From NCBI GenBank assembly GCA_012861695.1, contig JAAOOA010000518.1:1-64000 (forward strand): 64,000 nt of DNA, written 5' to 3'. Positions 10,865 to 22,705 of the stretch are shown in pieces. The notes beneath the pieces were generated by a model, which did not search any database, was not told the origin of the DNA, and was given only the letters and a program-made list of their open reading frames with translations. The translations under genes were made by a program, and so were the position numbers. The first letter of the stretch is position 1, and every line of letters begins with the position of its first letter. This DNA is from Trematomus loennbergii (taxonomy: Eukaryota; Chordata; Actinopteri; Perciformes; Nototheniidae).

Positions 10865-11741
10865 AGATATCAGCTTATCTTAGATAAAATATCAATTTGT
10901 GCCATGTTTTTAGGTATAAAATGTCATATAATTCAGGCTATGAATGATATATGAACAAACCCTTCTGTAAAAACCTTCAGAATATTGATAGGAATATTAC
11001 TGGAAGGTTTGGTGTATGTAAGTGCTACTGAAGTGGAAATTTCTCACTCAGAATATGAGAAAAAAACTCATTTTGAGAAAACGACCTTTAAAGATGGCTG
11101 TGTGGCGTACCTAAACCCTCCTCTGGATAACAGCTTGCGCCTCGACACACTCCGTGAAGGTATTTCGTGTTCGGGGTCATTTAGTTTTTTGTCTAACCTT
11201 GCTTCGTGGAAGTGAAAATTGTTGTCGCCTTCTGTGAACGATTTTTTTCGCTGTTCTTTTGCCATTTTGAGATAAAAATTTCCAGCGAAAGCTTAACCAG
11301 GAAGTCTTTTAGCACACCACGTGACGCATCTGAACGAATCACGTTGCCAGAAATTGACACCATTCAATGAGATTTCGTTTTTTGGTTTAAGACCCCTTTG
11401 TACCGATTGGTTGCTGATACAAAGGAAATGACCATATTTGGATCTGATGAGATTGTGCAGGAGAGACAGAGCTTTCCAACGATACCTCTGATTACATGGT
11501 CAAACAGCGGTCGCGGTACTTTGTGTACGTTAGAATGCTAACTTGGTGAATTTAGGATAAATCTACAGACGCAGACTGCTGCATTTAAGTGATTCTTCAA
11601 CCGTTATTTAATAACATTTGTTGAGAACAATTAGTTGAAAATGATAGCTCAATTACTTTTGTTTTTGTTCAAGAAGGCATGTTGCAAAAGATTGCCAAAA
11701 ATGTACTTAATGAATGTCTCTCTGTATGTCTGTTGCTTTAG
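10865..11741 (+). other. 3' part of the intron before the finger exon, unit 1
   Basis: Unique-looking intron sequence conserved in units 2 and 3. Ends in a good acceptor (ctgttgctttag). No independent gene; a 65-codon minus-strand ORF (11068-11265) is not supported by any feature. Confidence 0.6.
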
Positions 11742-13712
11742 AACCAGAGAGGACTCAGACTTCACAGCTGTGACCTGTGTGACAAATCCTTCAAGACCTC
11801 TGGAGAATTAAAGGTTCATCAGAGAGCTCACACAGGAGAGAAACCCCACAACTGTGACCTGTGTGGGAAAACGTTCAATACTCTATTTGAACTGAAGTGT
11901 CATTATCGTATTCACACTAGAGAGAAACCATACAGCTGTGACCAATGTGGGAAAACCTTTGCTCGGAAAGGCAACCTTTCATCTCATCAGCGCACTCATA
12001 CTGGAGAGAAACCCTACAGTTGTGAACAGTGTGGCAAACACTTTACAGAGAGAGGTCAGCTTGTAGCCCACCGTCGAATCCACACAGGAGAGAAACCATA
12101 CAGCTGTGATGAGTGTGGGAAAATGTTCATTCATCAAGTAAACTCACAATCCATCATCGTATTCACACGGGTGAAAAACCATACTGGTGTGAAGAGTGTG
12201 GGAAAATGTTCACTAGATCAGATCAACTCAAAACACATCATCGTGTTCACACTGGAAAACCATACTGCTGTGAAGAGTGTGGAAAAACTTTTTCTTGTTC
12301 TAGTTACCTCAGAGCACACCAGCGCATCCACACTGGAGAGAAACCATACAGCTGTGAAGAGTGTGGGAACACGTACATTACGCCAGGTGAACTCAAATCC
12401 CATCAGCGTGTTCACACGGGAGAGAAACCATACTGGTGTGAACAGTGTGGGAAAACATACACCACGTCAAGGAATTTAAAAATACATTGTCGTACTCACA
12501 CTGGAGAGAAACCATACAGCTGTGACCAGTGTGACAAGTCATTTACTAGCTCAAAGAGTCTTAAGACCATCGTCGTATTCACACTTGAGAGAAACCATAC
12601 AGCTATATGTGGGAAAGCCTTTACTCAAATCAGTTCCCTTAGACCAGGGGTGGGGAACCTTTTTCCTCTCAAGGGCCATTTCAAGTTTTTTAAACATCCT
12701 CCGAGCGCCGTTCAAATTATTGACCTCTGCTTAAAAATACTAAAATCACAGCCCATTAATTTCGCCTTTCTTTCATGCTGTACCAAAAAAAAAGCAGCCT
12801 CTTAATCCAGATATCTAACCATGACTCGCGCATGCATGCACACCAAAAAATAAAGATATGGACACAAGATGTGTGCAATTTAGTTTCCTATCCATGTGAA
12901 CATGATTTAAGTGGGGGGGGGCTAACCTCCTCTATTGGGGTCCCCCGGAAGATTTATTTTTAAATGTTGAAGTTAAAAGCATCATCCGGTGCACTTTGAG
13001 CGCAACATTAGGAGATCTATGGATACATCTCAATGCTCAACACCCATATGAAACAGAACTGTAAGCAGATTTATTTTTCTTTATGAATATTTTACAAATC
13101 ACTCTCCTTTCAAACTGTATTCTTGTTTATTAATGACACATTTTTTTTACTATCATTGTCATATAGTATTTTATAGCTGTTTTTCCTTTATTCTCTTGTG
13201 TTTTTATAACTATAATGATCATATAAAGATGTGCCTTTACCTCACTGGTTATAGAAAAAGCTTCTTATATTTGTTAGCATAGCTAGCTAACCAGATACTA
13301 ATAACAACAAAGGTATTGACTGTACGATCAGTATGACGGATGAACAGATCGCCACTGGGCTTTCAGCTAAAGACACAGCCACGCTGAAACTGCGGCATGC
13401 GTACGGCTCCTTATGGGTACTGCAATTTCTGAAGTATCGGAGCCGTTCTGGTGCTCTCCGTCAGAACTGCACCCCTGTCAGACGAGACATATACCACGTG
13501 ATGACACGTTAGGCTCGTGTTGTGTTCAAGGACCCTGACCGTGGCCAGGAAAAACAGGCACTCGCTTGTTTAATTTTTTTACGGTCTAGATTTCTTTAAT
13601 TTTTTTCTTTTTTGCGTATGTTTATAAATTACCTCGAGGGCCGTACCAAATGGCCGGAGGTTCCCCACCCCTGCCTTAGACCCACCAGCGCACTCACTTT
13701 GCCTCCATCTGA
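11742..13712 (+). pseudogene. C2H2 zinc-finger exon, unit 1: frameshifted and hAT-interrupted
   Basis: Terminal exon of a poly-zinc-finger protein, presumed nuclear and DNA binding. In phase 0 after the acceptor it opens NQRGLRLHSCDLCDKSF, then fingers of C-x2-C-x12-H-x3-H type joined by HTGEKP linkers. Four complete fingers precede a 1-nt deletion in the fifth at ~12128 (ttcattcat against ttcacttcat in unit 2); fingers 5-10 continue in another frame (to ~12565), where a second shift occurs. A 1029-bp hAT element (12645-13673) splits the last finger; the original end (..cac tct/ttt gcc tcc atc tga, stop 13710-13712) follows it. As read it cannot give a full protein. Fish-specific zinc-finger family; no orthologue is named. 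Confidence 0.9.
12645..13673. mobile_element. Non-autonomous hAT transposon, 1029 bp
   Basis: Termini caggggtggggaacc and the inverted ggttccccacccctg, flanked by a perfect 8-bp duplication ccttagac (12637-12644 and 13674-13681). The length of the duplication and the CAGGG start identify hAT. Units 2 and 3 show the uninterrupted site (cagttcccttagatcc at 34581). No transposase ORF inside. Confidence 0.93.
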
Positions 13713-14680
13713 TCCTTTTCTGAGTCAAGCTAGCATTCCTCCTGCTTTGGTCCAAAAGTAAAGCTGACCAACAGTGACTTTACGTTCGAATAAACAGGTT
13801 TTTTATGGAATACATTCAGACCTCCCAAAATCCTGCTGTCACACTTAGCTCTATTTGTGAGTGCTCTGGTTAATAAAATGTTCTCTGTGTGTAATGTTCA
13901 CTGAATCATTTTTATTCCATGTTTTGGTTCAATTCAAAGGTTTGAGTTGCTTTTTTCTTTTTTTTGTTTTTACTTCAAGTGATGTTCAAAACACTAAGAC
14001 ACGTTAGGTATGAGAAGTGATAAAGTACATTTGTGACGTTCTTGTTTTGTTTAACAAACCTTGTTCTAGTGAAACTCTGATATAATATTATCTCATGTTC
14101 ATTATTTGACTTCATTGTGACGGCCGTTAGTTTTCTGTGTTCTCAGTAAATGTGATTCTTGCTGCTGTAATAATCTGAGCTGTGAACTTAAACTTGTTTT
14201 CTATTTTCTCATTAAAGTTGTCGATACAAAGAGACTCTTTGACTCATCATTAGAAACTGTTTAATGTTTTATAATTACTTACAATCACTTTGCATTAGGG
14301 TTTTAATTAATGGTCTTTATTTGAACTGCAGGTATATTGAAAAGGGATAATTTGTTTGTTTAGTAAATTAGTAATTTTCTCCCAGAATTCATTATTTATT
14401 TTTTGCAACATGATTTTTGATGTTTTTAATGCCTCATCTGCAAAATGTTAGTCTGTTTTTTTTACGTTTTATTTTATTTATTATATATTTGTATGTATTC
14501 ATAATTAGAGCAACTGTCAAAAAAAACAGGTTAAATCATTTTTCTTTTAATAGATTTGCTTTTTTTCCAGTTTGTATTTCCTCCACGTGTTGCTGTAGTT
14601 TCACCACTTGATGGCGCTGTCTGTTTTTCCCCCTGGATTTCAATAAAGTTTATTAAAAAATGACATAGTGGCCAACTGCG
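13713..14680 (+). other. 3'UTR and downstream tail, unit 1
   Basis: Contains AATAAA at 13789-13794, homologous to 34690-34695 and 49611-49616, the likely polyadenylation signal of the finger gene. AT-rich downstream sequence shared with units 2 and 3 (aaagttgtcgatacaaagag, ~14214; accacttgatggc, ~14603) follows. The empty TTAA site that is filled in unit 2 (35868) corresponds to ~14430. No other gene seen. Confidence 0.6.
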
Positions 14681-14689
14681 GGTGTCAGA

Positions 14690-15436
14690 CGTCAGGTGTC
14701 AGAGCAAGATGGCCGCGCCTATGTTGGCTGCTAGTCGTCTTCACTCGCTACCGCTCCTGTTTGTCGCTTATCTGTTTTTATCGTTGTGCATACGCAATGT
14801 CAGATCGGCAGATTCCTACGATCGCCAAACTCTGCTGGATATAGGTGCTTCGGTGGCACAATCACTGTCGGATCGATCGGCACAGTGGAGTTGTCACTGT
14901 ACCCTGCATCCCCAAGTACCAGAGGTAATCTGGTCTACAACCTGTTGCTGCCCCGAACCTGGAGAGCAAGACGGAGGGGACGGCGAGCCGGAGGGGAGGG
15001 GACGGAGGCGAGGCGAGGTGAGGCCGTCATGCCTCCGTCCTATTCTCCCGGCATCAACATCCCACCTACCAGCCTTTGCTCCTGCCAAACGACAATTCAC
15101 AAAACGACAATTCACAAAACTCACCAGTGTGGCTTCAGTGCCTGGGTGTCCGCATCGAGGGCCGGGGGGCTCTGGAAATCAACCATCGGCTCGTTTCGGC
15201 GTGGCTCCTGTGTCCGGCTGCCAGCGCCCACTGCCTCGGGCCTCGAAGATAGGAAGAGCCGGATCTGGCTCCGTATCCTTTTGTTTGTTGAACGCCAGAT
15301 CCATTACAAACAAATCCTTTGTATTAAATGACTTCTTCATTATTTATGCTTGTTTCGGAGTCCTGGCAGAGAGCCGGGGAGTTTTGCTCCTTGAACGAAC
15401 TTTGTCCTCCGGGCTACAGCTACTCCTGTGCTCCTA
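14690..15436 (+). mobile_element. 5' fragment of a non-LTR retrotransposon
   Basis: One frame reads MAAPMLAASRLHS, then SYDRQTLLDIG and later CLLNARSITNKSFVLNDFF, the usual opening of the endonuclease ORF of many fish LINEs (the Asn of NARS is the metal-binding motif). The TETWL motif expected about 20 residues later is missing and the frame degenerates after ~15340, so it is 3'-truncated. It sits exactly where unit 1 loses similarity to units 2 and 3. Confidence 0.65.
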
Positions 15437-17453
15437 GGCGGCACCAACAACCAATCACATGAATCTCCCGCCCCCGACATACGAAGCAAAAAAGTTTGAA
15501 GTAAACTGGATATATAACTCCCCAAACAGGCGAAAATATACCACTGTCTCTGCCACCTCCCTCCATGCCTGGCTCCTCCGGTTTATATCCCGGTAGGTAA
15601 ATAGGGACTGGTCATAAAGCACCGGGTGATTCCCTACCGCTCATTTCTCCTCCATGTTTTGGAATATGAGGAAATGACCTGCGGTATGTCTCTCCCAGCA
15701 TACACGCCGTTTGATTGGCTAGCGCTTGAACTGTCAGATTTGCATACACGGGATTTGATTGGCTGACGCTTCCACCTCAGCTTCAAAAGTTGAACATTGC
15801 TCAACTTTGAATCCTGAAAATCCTGAAAATCTCCGCTCTGCTTCCCACAATGCAGTTCGGCGAAAAGTGAGGCAAAGTGACGTCACCCCATTCAAAGTGA
15901 ATGGGCAGAAGTGTTCCAAGATTTGTTTAACGCTGCTGTGTGGACGCTCTACGGAGGGCATTTTATTTCTGCTGCAAGATAGCAATGGAGGTACGTTTTA
16001 ATGATTTTAAAACCTTTAATTCTTTGTCTGTTACTACGGTTTGAAAAAATAAAGAGTATGAAGTTATCTGTGGATGTTGTGCTTACTAATATTGATAGAA
16101 AGCTACACATATTAAAGTGTTAGCAAAAGGGTTGTTTTAAACTGTTAATATTTTGTTTTCATTATGAGCTCCTAAAGTTCTTCATTTACTTCAACATTTA
16201 GGTTTGCTTGGACAATTAAGTGGTTAGTTTGCTAGCTTAAATTGCCATTAGCAATAGCAACGTTCGGATTTTCGTGTGTCGGATATTCAAACTATGACTT
16301 TATAAGTATCACACCAAAATGTCATGAGAGTAGCTTAGCTTTTTCGGGAATCGTGCGGTGCGTAATGTACGTAGTGTGTGGGCAACCAAGAGCAGGTGAG
16401 AGAGCGTCGGGAGCCAGTGGGGCGTGGGATAGAGAGAGGGATAGCAGTAGCTCTTGAGTTTAAATCTAATGCATGGATCACGCCACAGCAGCAAAAATAA
16501 AGACTACAAAAACAACAAACAGTGACATATTTGATGGCTCTGCTGCATGAAACTCGCCACTGCTGTGGTATGATTTGAAGAAATAGGGGGCAACTGCTAT
16601 TAAATATAAATATAAATTTGAATCACCCCAAGCATAATTGTCTTCATTGTAATTTTTAAAGCCATTTGTTTCATCTCTGCTGATATTAAAACATAAATGC
16701 TAATACCAATATATTTGTGGAAGGTCAATATCAAGGTAATTAACGTGCATTTATTTTGTGTTACAGGTGTGAACGAGCATGTCCAGTTCATGAAGTGGAA
16801 ATGTAAGTTTTGAGCGTTCTCCTCCACCTGGCAAGGAAGAATAATTCAGCATTATAAACAGCGTCATGGACATCATCGAAGGTGTTCAGGCCTTATCTGT
16901 ATTTGAAGTCGTAATACTGTAAAAAGCACGACCAATCATCTGAGCCGGCCCGGCTAAAGTAACTGGATGGCCTACCTGCCTGTCAGCCTTCCATCTGTGC
17001 ACAAACTTATCTCGTGCCCTCATTGGTCATGTGCGCGTTCGTGTGTGTTGGAGGAGGGGCTCTGTAAGGAAGTGGCAGATTTTTTCCGGTTGTGTATTTT
17101 CAAATTCTGGCGATCTCGAGCTGGTTTCTCCAAAATTACCTACCCCACCTTTAATGTGTTGAAACAAAGATTGTCTTCAAGTTGACTTGATTTGCTTTTT
17201 CAAGTGTATACATTGTGGGTGTGTACTGTGCATTAAAATATGAAACAAGGTGGCATGACTACTTTTTTGTTAGTGCTGTTAGTGTGGGGAATGTGGTTAT
17301 GTATTATAAAAGTAGATTATTACCAAAATATATAAATGTTATGCATTATTAAATGAATGCACCAAATCAACTATATTTATTTTGTATACTTAAACCTGGT
17401 TCTTGTGAATGTAAAATGCATAGGCTTTATTTATATTGAATACGTAAGCCTGC
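15437..17453. other. Mixed repeat-derived spacer
   Basis: No gene supported. 15735-15990 (tgattggctgacgcttcc.., cattcaaagtgaatgggcag) and 16900-17165 (caccaatcatctgagcc-like start, ending accccacctttaat) resemble widespread fish DNA-transposon-derived repeats. A possible acceptor-donor pair (ttacag at ~16766; gtaagt at ~16803) brackets a 36-nt stretch, too weak to call an exon. Confidence 0.4.
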
Positions 17454-17790
17454 ACTGTTAAAAATAATTTGTTGACTCAACTTGACTAAGTCAAGTCATC
17501 TTGTTGCTTTGACTGAGTTAAGTTGTGTCAAGTTGATTCAACATTTAGTGTCAAGTCTATTACACTTCAATAAATTAGTTGATACAACTTGTAGTCTGTT
17601 GACACAACTTCATGTGTCAAGTTATTTGGACTAGAAAATATTAGTTAGGATAACTTAAGAAGATGTTGGTTTAACTTATTTTATTGAGTTCTTAAAAATG
17701 TGTTAATCAAGTTGGCTCAACATGTACAACTGTTTGTTCAACTTCTAGTACCAAGTTAGCTTACCAGGACAAGCAAACTAATAGCTACAA
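17454..17790. repeat. Interspersed repeat rich in caacttga/tcaagttg motifs
   Basis: Starts cactgttaaaaataatttg and carries many partial direct and inverted copies of ttgactcaactt/aagttgtgtcaa. This end is common next to multi-copy fish genes and repeats, and here it lies downstream (minus strand) of the SAMD3-like fragment. Class uncertain. Confidence 0.45.
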
Positions 17791-18189
17791 AGTTATACTA
17801 TAAATCAACATGAGAACTAGCTTAGTCTAAACTATATTAACACATGAAAAAATAGCTGAAAAGACATTTCATTCAGGACTGTTATTACAATATCAATAAC
17901 TGAAGAAATGAAGAACTCCAACCTGCACACTCATTAACTGTTCAGTGTTGCTTTTTAATTCAAATAAGTGTGTCAATGGATGTCAACATATCATAAAGAC
18001 CTTCCTTGGGACATGTAGACCAAACAAAAACACCCTCTAACACACCATGTTTTTGCTCTGGGCTGCTCAAAAACTGAAATGACACTGTCCCATGGATAAA
18101 ACTGTAATTGAGTGACTTGTTAAACAGAGTCCATTCTGAGGAGTAAGTGTTCAGGGTTGCTGCAGTAAAATGCAGTAAAACATATAGAA

Positions 18190-18921
18190 AATGGTATCTC
18201 TCTTAACTTAACTGTCAGTCAGAAAATTAAAACATTCTAACAGTACTGAAATATCCACTCTGTTCATGGTTGCTGTACAACATAAAATGCACACTAGTGT
18301 CTCTCAGACACTTCCTCAAAATGGAGCAATAGAAAATGAAAATAAACTGGTGTGACCCGCAGAGTCATTTCTTTTCGTCTTAGAACAGTGGACAAATGAC
18401 AAAAAAATGAAAATGCATCCTTTGGGACAGATGCAGAGACATCTTCCTAGGCCATCTCTCTGGCTGTTTCTCAATGTCGAGTACACATGCTGGAGAGCCA
18501 CTATTTCAAGTATACTACGTCATTGAGTGGTGCCGAAGGACTGTTTAAATGCATGTTAAATGCCCAGCATTCTGCGCCACTCTGACGTAGTATACTTGAA
18601 ATAGTGGCTCTGCAGCATGTGTACTCGACATTGAGAAACGGCAAGAAACTGAGAAACTTAACTGTCAGTCAGAAAATTAAAACATTCTAACAGTACTGAA
18701 ATATCCAAATATCCACATGGTTGCTGTACAACATAAAATACACACTAGTGTCTCTCAGACACTTCCTCAAAATAGAGCAATAGAAAATGCAAACAAAATA
18801 AACTGGTGTGACCCACAGAGGGGCTATACATTTGTTTTCCTCTTAGAACAGTGGACAAATGACAACAAATTAAAATGCATCCTTTGGGACAGATGCAGAG
18901 ACATCTTCCTAGGCCATCTCT

Positions 18922-18925
<4 letters not shown>
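18190..18925. repeat. Local tandem duplication (period ~468 bp)
   Basis: 18193-18460 is repeated almost exactly at 18661-18924: both run from actgtcagtcagaaaatt to cctaggccatctctct. The MITE 18462-18641 separates the copies. Just downstream of the SAMD3-like stop codon on the minus strand. Confidence 0.8.
18462..18641. mobile_element. Palindromic MITE, ~180 bp
   Basis: Arms ggctgtttctcaatgtcgag..tactacgtca and tgacgtagta..ctcgacattgagaaacggc are inverted repeats of about 60 bp, with the inner gagtggtgcc/gcgccactc also pairing, so nearly the whole element can form a hairpin. A right half recurs at 19990-20105. No clear TSD because it sits at a duplication boundary. Confidence 0.7.
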
Positions 18926-19978
<1,053 letters not shown>

Positions 19979-19989
19979 TTACTTTTAAT

Positions 19990-20226
19990 AATTGGCGCCG
20001 AAGGACTGTTTAAATGCATGTTAAATGCCCAGCACTCTATGACGTAGTATACTTGAATAGTGGCTCTGCAGCATGTGTACTCGACATTGAGAAACGGCCA
20101 GAAACTGAGAAACTTAAAAGCATTGGGTACATCACCAAGGTGACGTATGACTATCCTTTCCTCGATCACGAAGGCGACATCGTTGTAGGAAGCTGGAAGA
20201 GGTTCCTTCACATCTTCAACGACTGA
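19990..20226 (-). pseudogene. Duplicated MITE half fused to SAMD3-like exon fragment
   Basis: 19990-20110 repeats the right half of the MITE and its flank (18530-18655). At 20117 it switches to a copy of 19075-19185, part of the last SAMD3-like exon (minus strand KEPLPASYNDVAFVIEERIV). A chimeric duplicate lying ~55 bases before the recombinase ORF. Confidence 0.7.
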
Positions 20227-20281
20227 AAAACATGTAAAACATGACCACCCTGAGTTCTCCCGACATGAGGCACATCAGGTC

Positions 20282-22444
20282 ATGGCAAGGCTGAAGCATA
20301 GTGTGGCACTGCAGTTGCTCCATGACCTCCGTGAGACTAACCCCATCATTGGAATGGCTACATCATTGGATATAGACAATGAGGAGGAATACCCCGGGCA
20401 CCCTCCACCCTTCTCCCCACATACCGAGTGTGACAACGAGGACTGCAGGCAGGTGATGCTGGAAAATGTGGCATTGAGGGCTCAGAAGGATGCCCTCAAT
20501 GATCAGGTGAAGACCCTGCGCTCCAGGCTGAAAAAGGAGCTAAAACCCAGGAAGCAGAGTGCTGCTGCGCTTGAGGAAGAGGACGAATGTATACGATTTA
20601 AGGGCCTGGCAATCCCAAGTACCTCCGGCATAAACACAGTAGCCTCAGGCAGCAATACCCCTGTGAAGAGCCCGGTGAAGACTGTCATGCAGTCCCCAGT
20701 AACCTCCGGTAGCGGGACCCCTGTGAAGACCCCGGTGAAGACTGTCATGCATTCCCCAGTAACCTCCGGTAGCGGGACCCCTGTGAAGACCCCGGTGAAG
20801 ACTGTCATGCATTCCCCAGTAACCTCCGGTAGCGGGACCCCTGTGAGGAGCCCGGTGAAGACTGTCATGCTTGCAGTAGCCTCCGGTGGGAAGAGACCGG
20901 TAAAGAACCCTGTGAAGAGCCAAGTGAAGACTGTAATGCTTGCAGTAGCCTCCGGTGGAAAGAGACCGGTCAAGAACCCTGTGAAGAGCCCAGTGAAGAC
21001 TGTCATATTACCAGTTTCCTCCGGTAGCGAGACGCCTGTGAAGACCCCGGTGGAAACTGTCATGTTTGCAGTAGCCTCCGGTAGCGAGACCCCTGTGAAG
21101 ACCCCGGTGGAAACTGTCATGTTTGCAGTAGCCTCCGGTAGCGAGACCCCTGTGAAGACCCCGGTGGAAACTGTCATGTTTGCAGTAGCCTCCGGTAGCG
21201 AGACCCCTGTATGCCGGAAGACCCGTGCCTCTAAGCTGGCTAATGACTTGCCCTCTCCCTCAAATTACTGGTCCACTGGGTGTGGACGGGGGAATACCAT
21301 GCGTGAAATCACGTTGCCTAGAAGCATGGAGGCGTACCTTCAGACATACTTGGATCATTGTTTGGGTGTCGCTCCGACAGTAAAACAGAAAGACAATGTT
21401 GTGTCGAAGATCAGCCGGATAAAGAACTTCATAGTATACATGGCCCATGGTGTTAACCGCCTGTCAGACTGGCTGTTCCTAAGAAACATGAAGATGATCC
21501 GTGGCTGGAGCGAGTATATTGTAAAGCCGGGCCGGGCAGTCACAACATCAGAGTTCTTCCTGAAGAATGTGCACCAGTTCATGGGGTACATGTCTGAGTC
21601 AAAGCCCCGGGGGTGCAAGCTCACCCAGTCTGATATGACCCACATAATGAGAGAGGTGAAAGCCAACATGAAACACTTGAATAAGGCAGTCACTCTACAT
21701 CAGTTTAAGGTGAAGAGGAACAAACTGGATCGTCTGCCGAGCCAGGCGGAGCTTCTCGCCGCCATGGCGGCCGCTGAGAAGCGCATCCCGGAGCTCCTCG
21801 ACCTGATGGCCGGCACGCCGACCTCAACCACCCAGAAGCTTCTCTATGGCTATCTCACCCTCCATTGGAGCCTCCTGTATGGCCACCGTACGGGCGTGTA
21901 CGCAAACATGAAAAACAGTGAGGTCTTAGAGGCAGCCATAAGGGGAACTGCTGAGGGCTACATCATCCATGTGCAGGATCACAAGACGGCCAAGACATAT
22001 GGCGAAGCACAGCTGGCGCTTACAGTAGAGGAGTTTAGCTGGGTCATGCGGTGGATGGGGATTAAAAAGGTATTGCTGGGTCCTCAGAATGAATTCTTCC
22101 TTTTCACAAGGGGGAATCGGGCCTCCAAGAACCTGAACGCTCACTTGAAGAGGGCATGGGCTGATGCTGGGCTAGAAACAGCCGTCACCTTCACAATCCT
22201 GCGCACTGCCCTGGCTGACAATATCAAGCATCACCAAGATCCAGAAAGCCGGTCGATTCTCGCCAGGTTTATGTGTCACGACGTAACCACGGCGGACCGG
22301 TTCTACGCGAATGCGCCGGGAATAAAGGAGGCATTGAGAATCCGCTCCATGTTCAGGGCGTCATCAGATGCGGCAGCAGCTGCATCATCATCAGAAGGAT
22401 GTCTACCGCTGTCAGATGGGGAGACCTCCGAAGAGGGCTGCTAA
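20282..22444 (+). CDS. Crypton-like tyrosine recombinase, 720 aa, intact ORF
   Basis: Likely DNA strand-transfer enzyme of a Crypton-type mobile element, or a copy derived from one. Residues ~50-100 hold a cysteine pair (CDNEDC) and a heptad-like coiled coil (LENVALRAQKDALNDQVKTLRSRLKK). Residues ~120-310 are about ten 19-23-aa repeats of the form SGSxTPVKTPVKTVM. Residues ~340-690 form the recombinase: Arg536 (YGHRTGV), Lys568 (DHKTAK), Arg641 (TILRTALAD), His666 (FMCHDVTTAD) and Tyr675 (RFYA), in the canonical R-K-xxxR-H-Y order. The usual His three residues before the second Arg is Thr638. ATG 20282 is chosen because an upstream ATG (20264) is out of frame and short. No RT or transposase nearby, which argues against DIRS. 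No introns or stops. The family assignment rests on motifs only; host-domesticated relatives are an alternative. Confidence 0.75.
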   Translation: MARLKHSVALQLLHDLRETNPIIGMATSLDIDNEEEYPGHPPPFSPHTECDNEDCRQVMLENVALRAQKDALNDQVKTLRSRLKKELKPRKQSAAALEEEDECIRFKGLAIPSTSGINTVASGSNTPVKSPVKTVMQSPVTSGSGTPVKTPVKTVMHSPVTSGSGTPVKTPVKTVMHSPVTSGSGTPVRSPVKTVMLAVASGGKRPVKNPVKSQVKTVMLAVASGGKRPVKNPVKSPVKTVILPVSSGSETPVKTPVETVMFAVASGSETPVKTPVETVMFAVASGSETPVKTPVETVMFAVASGSETPVCRKTRASKLANDLPSPSNYWSTGCGRGNTMREITLPRSMEAYLQTYLDHCLGVAPTVKQKDNVVSKISRIKNFIVYMAHGVNRLSDWLFLRNMKMIRGWSEYIVKPGRAVTTSEFFLKNVHQFMGYMSESKPRGCKLTQSDMTHIMREVKANMKHLNKAVTLHQFKVKRNKLDRLPSQAELLAAMAAAEKRIPELLDLMAGTPTSTTQKLLYGYLTLHWSLLYGHRTGVYANMKNSEVLEAAIRGTAEGYIIHVQDHKTAKTYGEAQLALTVEEFSWVMRWMGIKKVLLGPQNEFFLFTRGNRASKNLNAHLKRAWADAGLETAVTFTILRTALADNIKHHQDPESRSILARFMCHDVTTADRFYANAPGIKEALRIRSMFRASSDAAAAASSSEGCLPLSDGETSEEGC
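20639..21210 (+). repeat. In-frame 57-69-bp tandem repeat in recombinase N-terminus
   Basis: About ten direct repeats beginning gtagcctccggtagcgagac or variants. Subtypes are clustered (three SGSGTP, two SGGKRP with an inserted PVKS block, three to four SGSETP), so neighbouring units are most alike, as expected from recent slippage. Length changes keep the frame open. Confidence 0.93.
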
Positions 22445-22705
22445 CAGCAGACTGCCCATCATCTTCTTCATCATCTTCACCTGATGGGTCATTGGAGCGG
22501 CAGCAGCAGCGGAAGCGGAAGCGGGAGGGAAAGAGGCCAATGAAGTCGGGACCGGGGCTGGTTGACACTCCTGATGATGGGGCAGGGGCCGTGGACTCAA
22601 CCTGTTTGCCCTGGTGCACCGTAAGAATTAGACGCCTTTGGTCCCCTGAATCCCGCTAAACATTGGAATATGTATACCGTGTATATAGTGCAAATAAACT
22701 GTTAT
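22445..22705 (+). other. 3' flank of recombinase with alternative-frame basic tail and poly(A) signal
   Basis: Directly after the stop, a frame open from 22273 to 22659 reads SSSSSSPDGSLERQQQ then RKRKREGKRP, ending ..IRRLWSPESR and stop. The low-complexity serine run followed by a nuclear-localisation-like basic block looks like real coding sequence, so the ancestral protein may have been ~70 aa longer and lost it by a 1-2-nt shift before 22440. AATAAA is at 22693-22698. Confidence 0.5.

Larger units (their letters stand above)
1..14680 (+). repeat. Segmental duplication unit 1 (5' end outside window)
   Basis: First of four head-to-tail copies of a zinc-finger gene unit. It starts inside the LINE 3' end that opens units 2-4 and stays collinear with them through promoter, exon 2, minisatellite, TTAA elements and finger exon until about 14680, where it diverges from the equivalent of 37225. 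Copies share long identical stretches and differ mostly by small indels, which suggests recent duplication. Private features are the hAT insertion in the finger exon and loss of the 34700-35400 equivalent. Confidence 0.9.

Noticed and set aside
12123..12479. Overlapping ORFs in the finger exons (for example repeated [19 protein letters not shown])
   Set aside because: Out-of-frame readings of the zinc-finger repeats; useful only as evidence for frameshifts in the true frame.
16750..16805. Possible 36-nt exon between ttacag and gtaagt
   Set aside because: Single weak acceptor-donor pair with an in-frame stop in one phase and no neighbouring exon on the plus strand that joins it.
20503..21177. 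224-codon minus-strand ORF opposite the recombinase repeat
   Set aside because: Shadow of the in-frame tandem repeat on the plus strand; periodic and without a promoter or domain.
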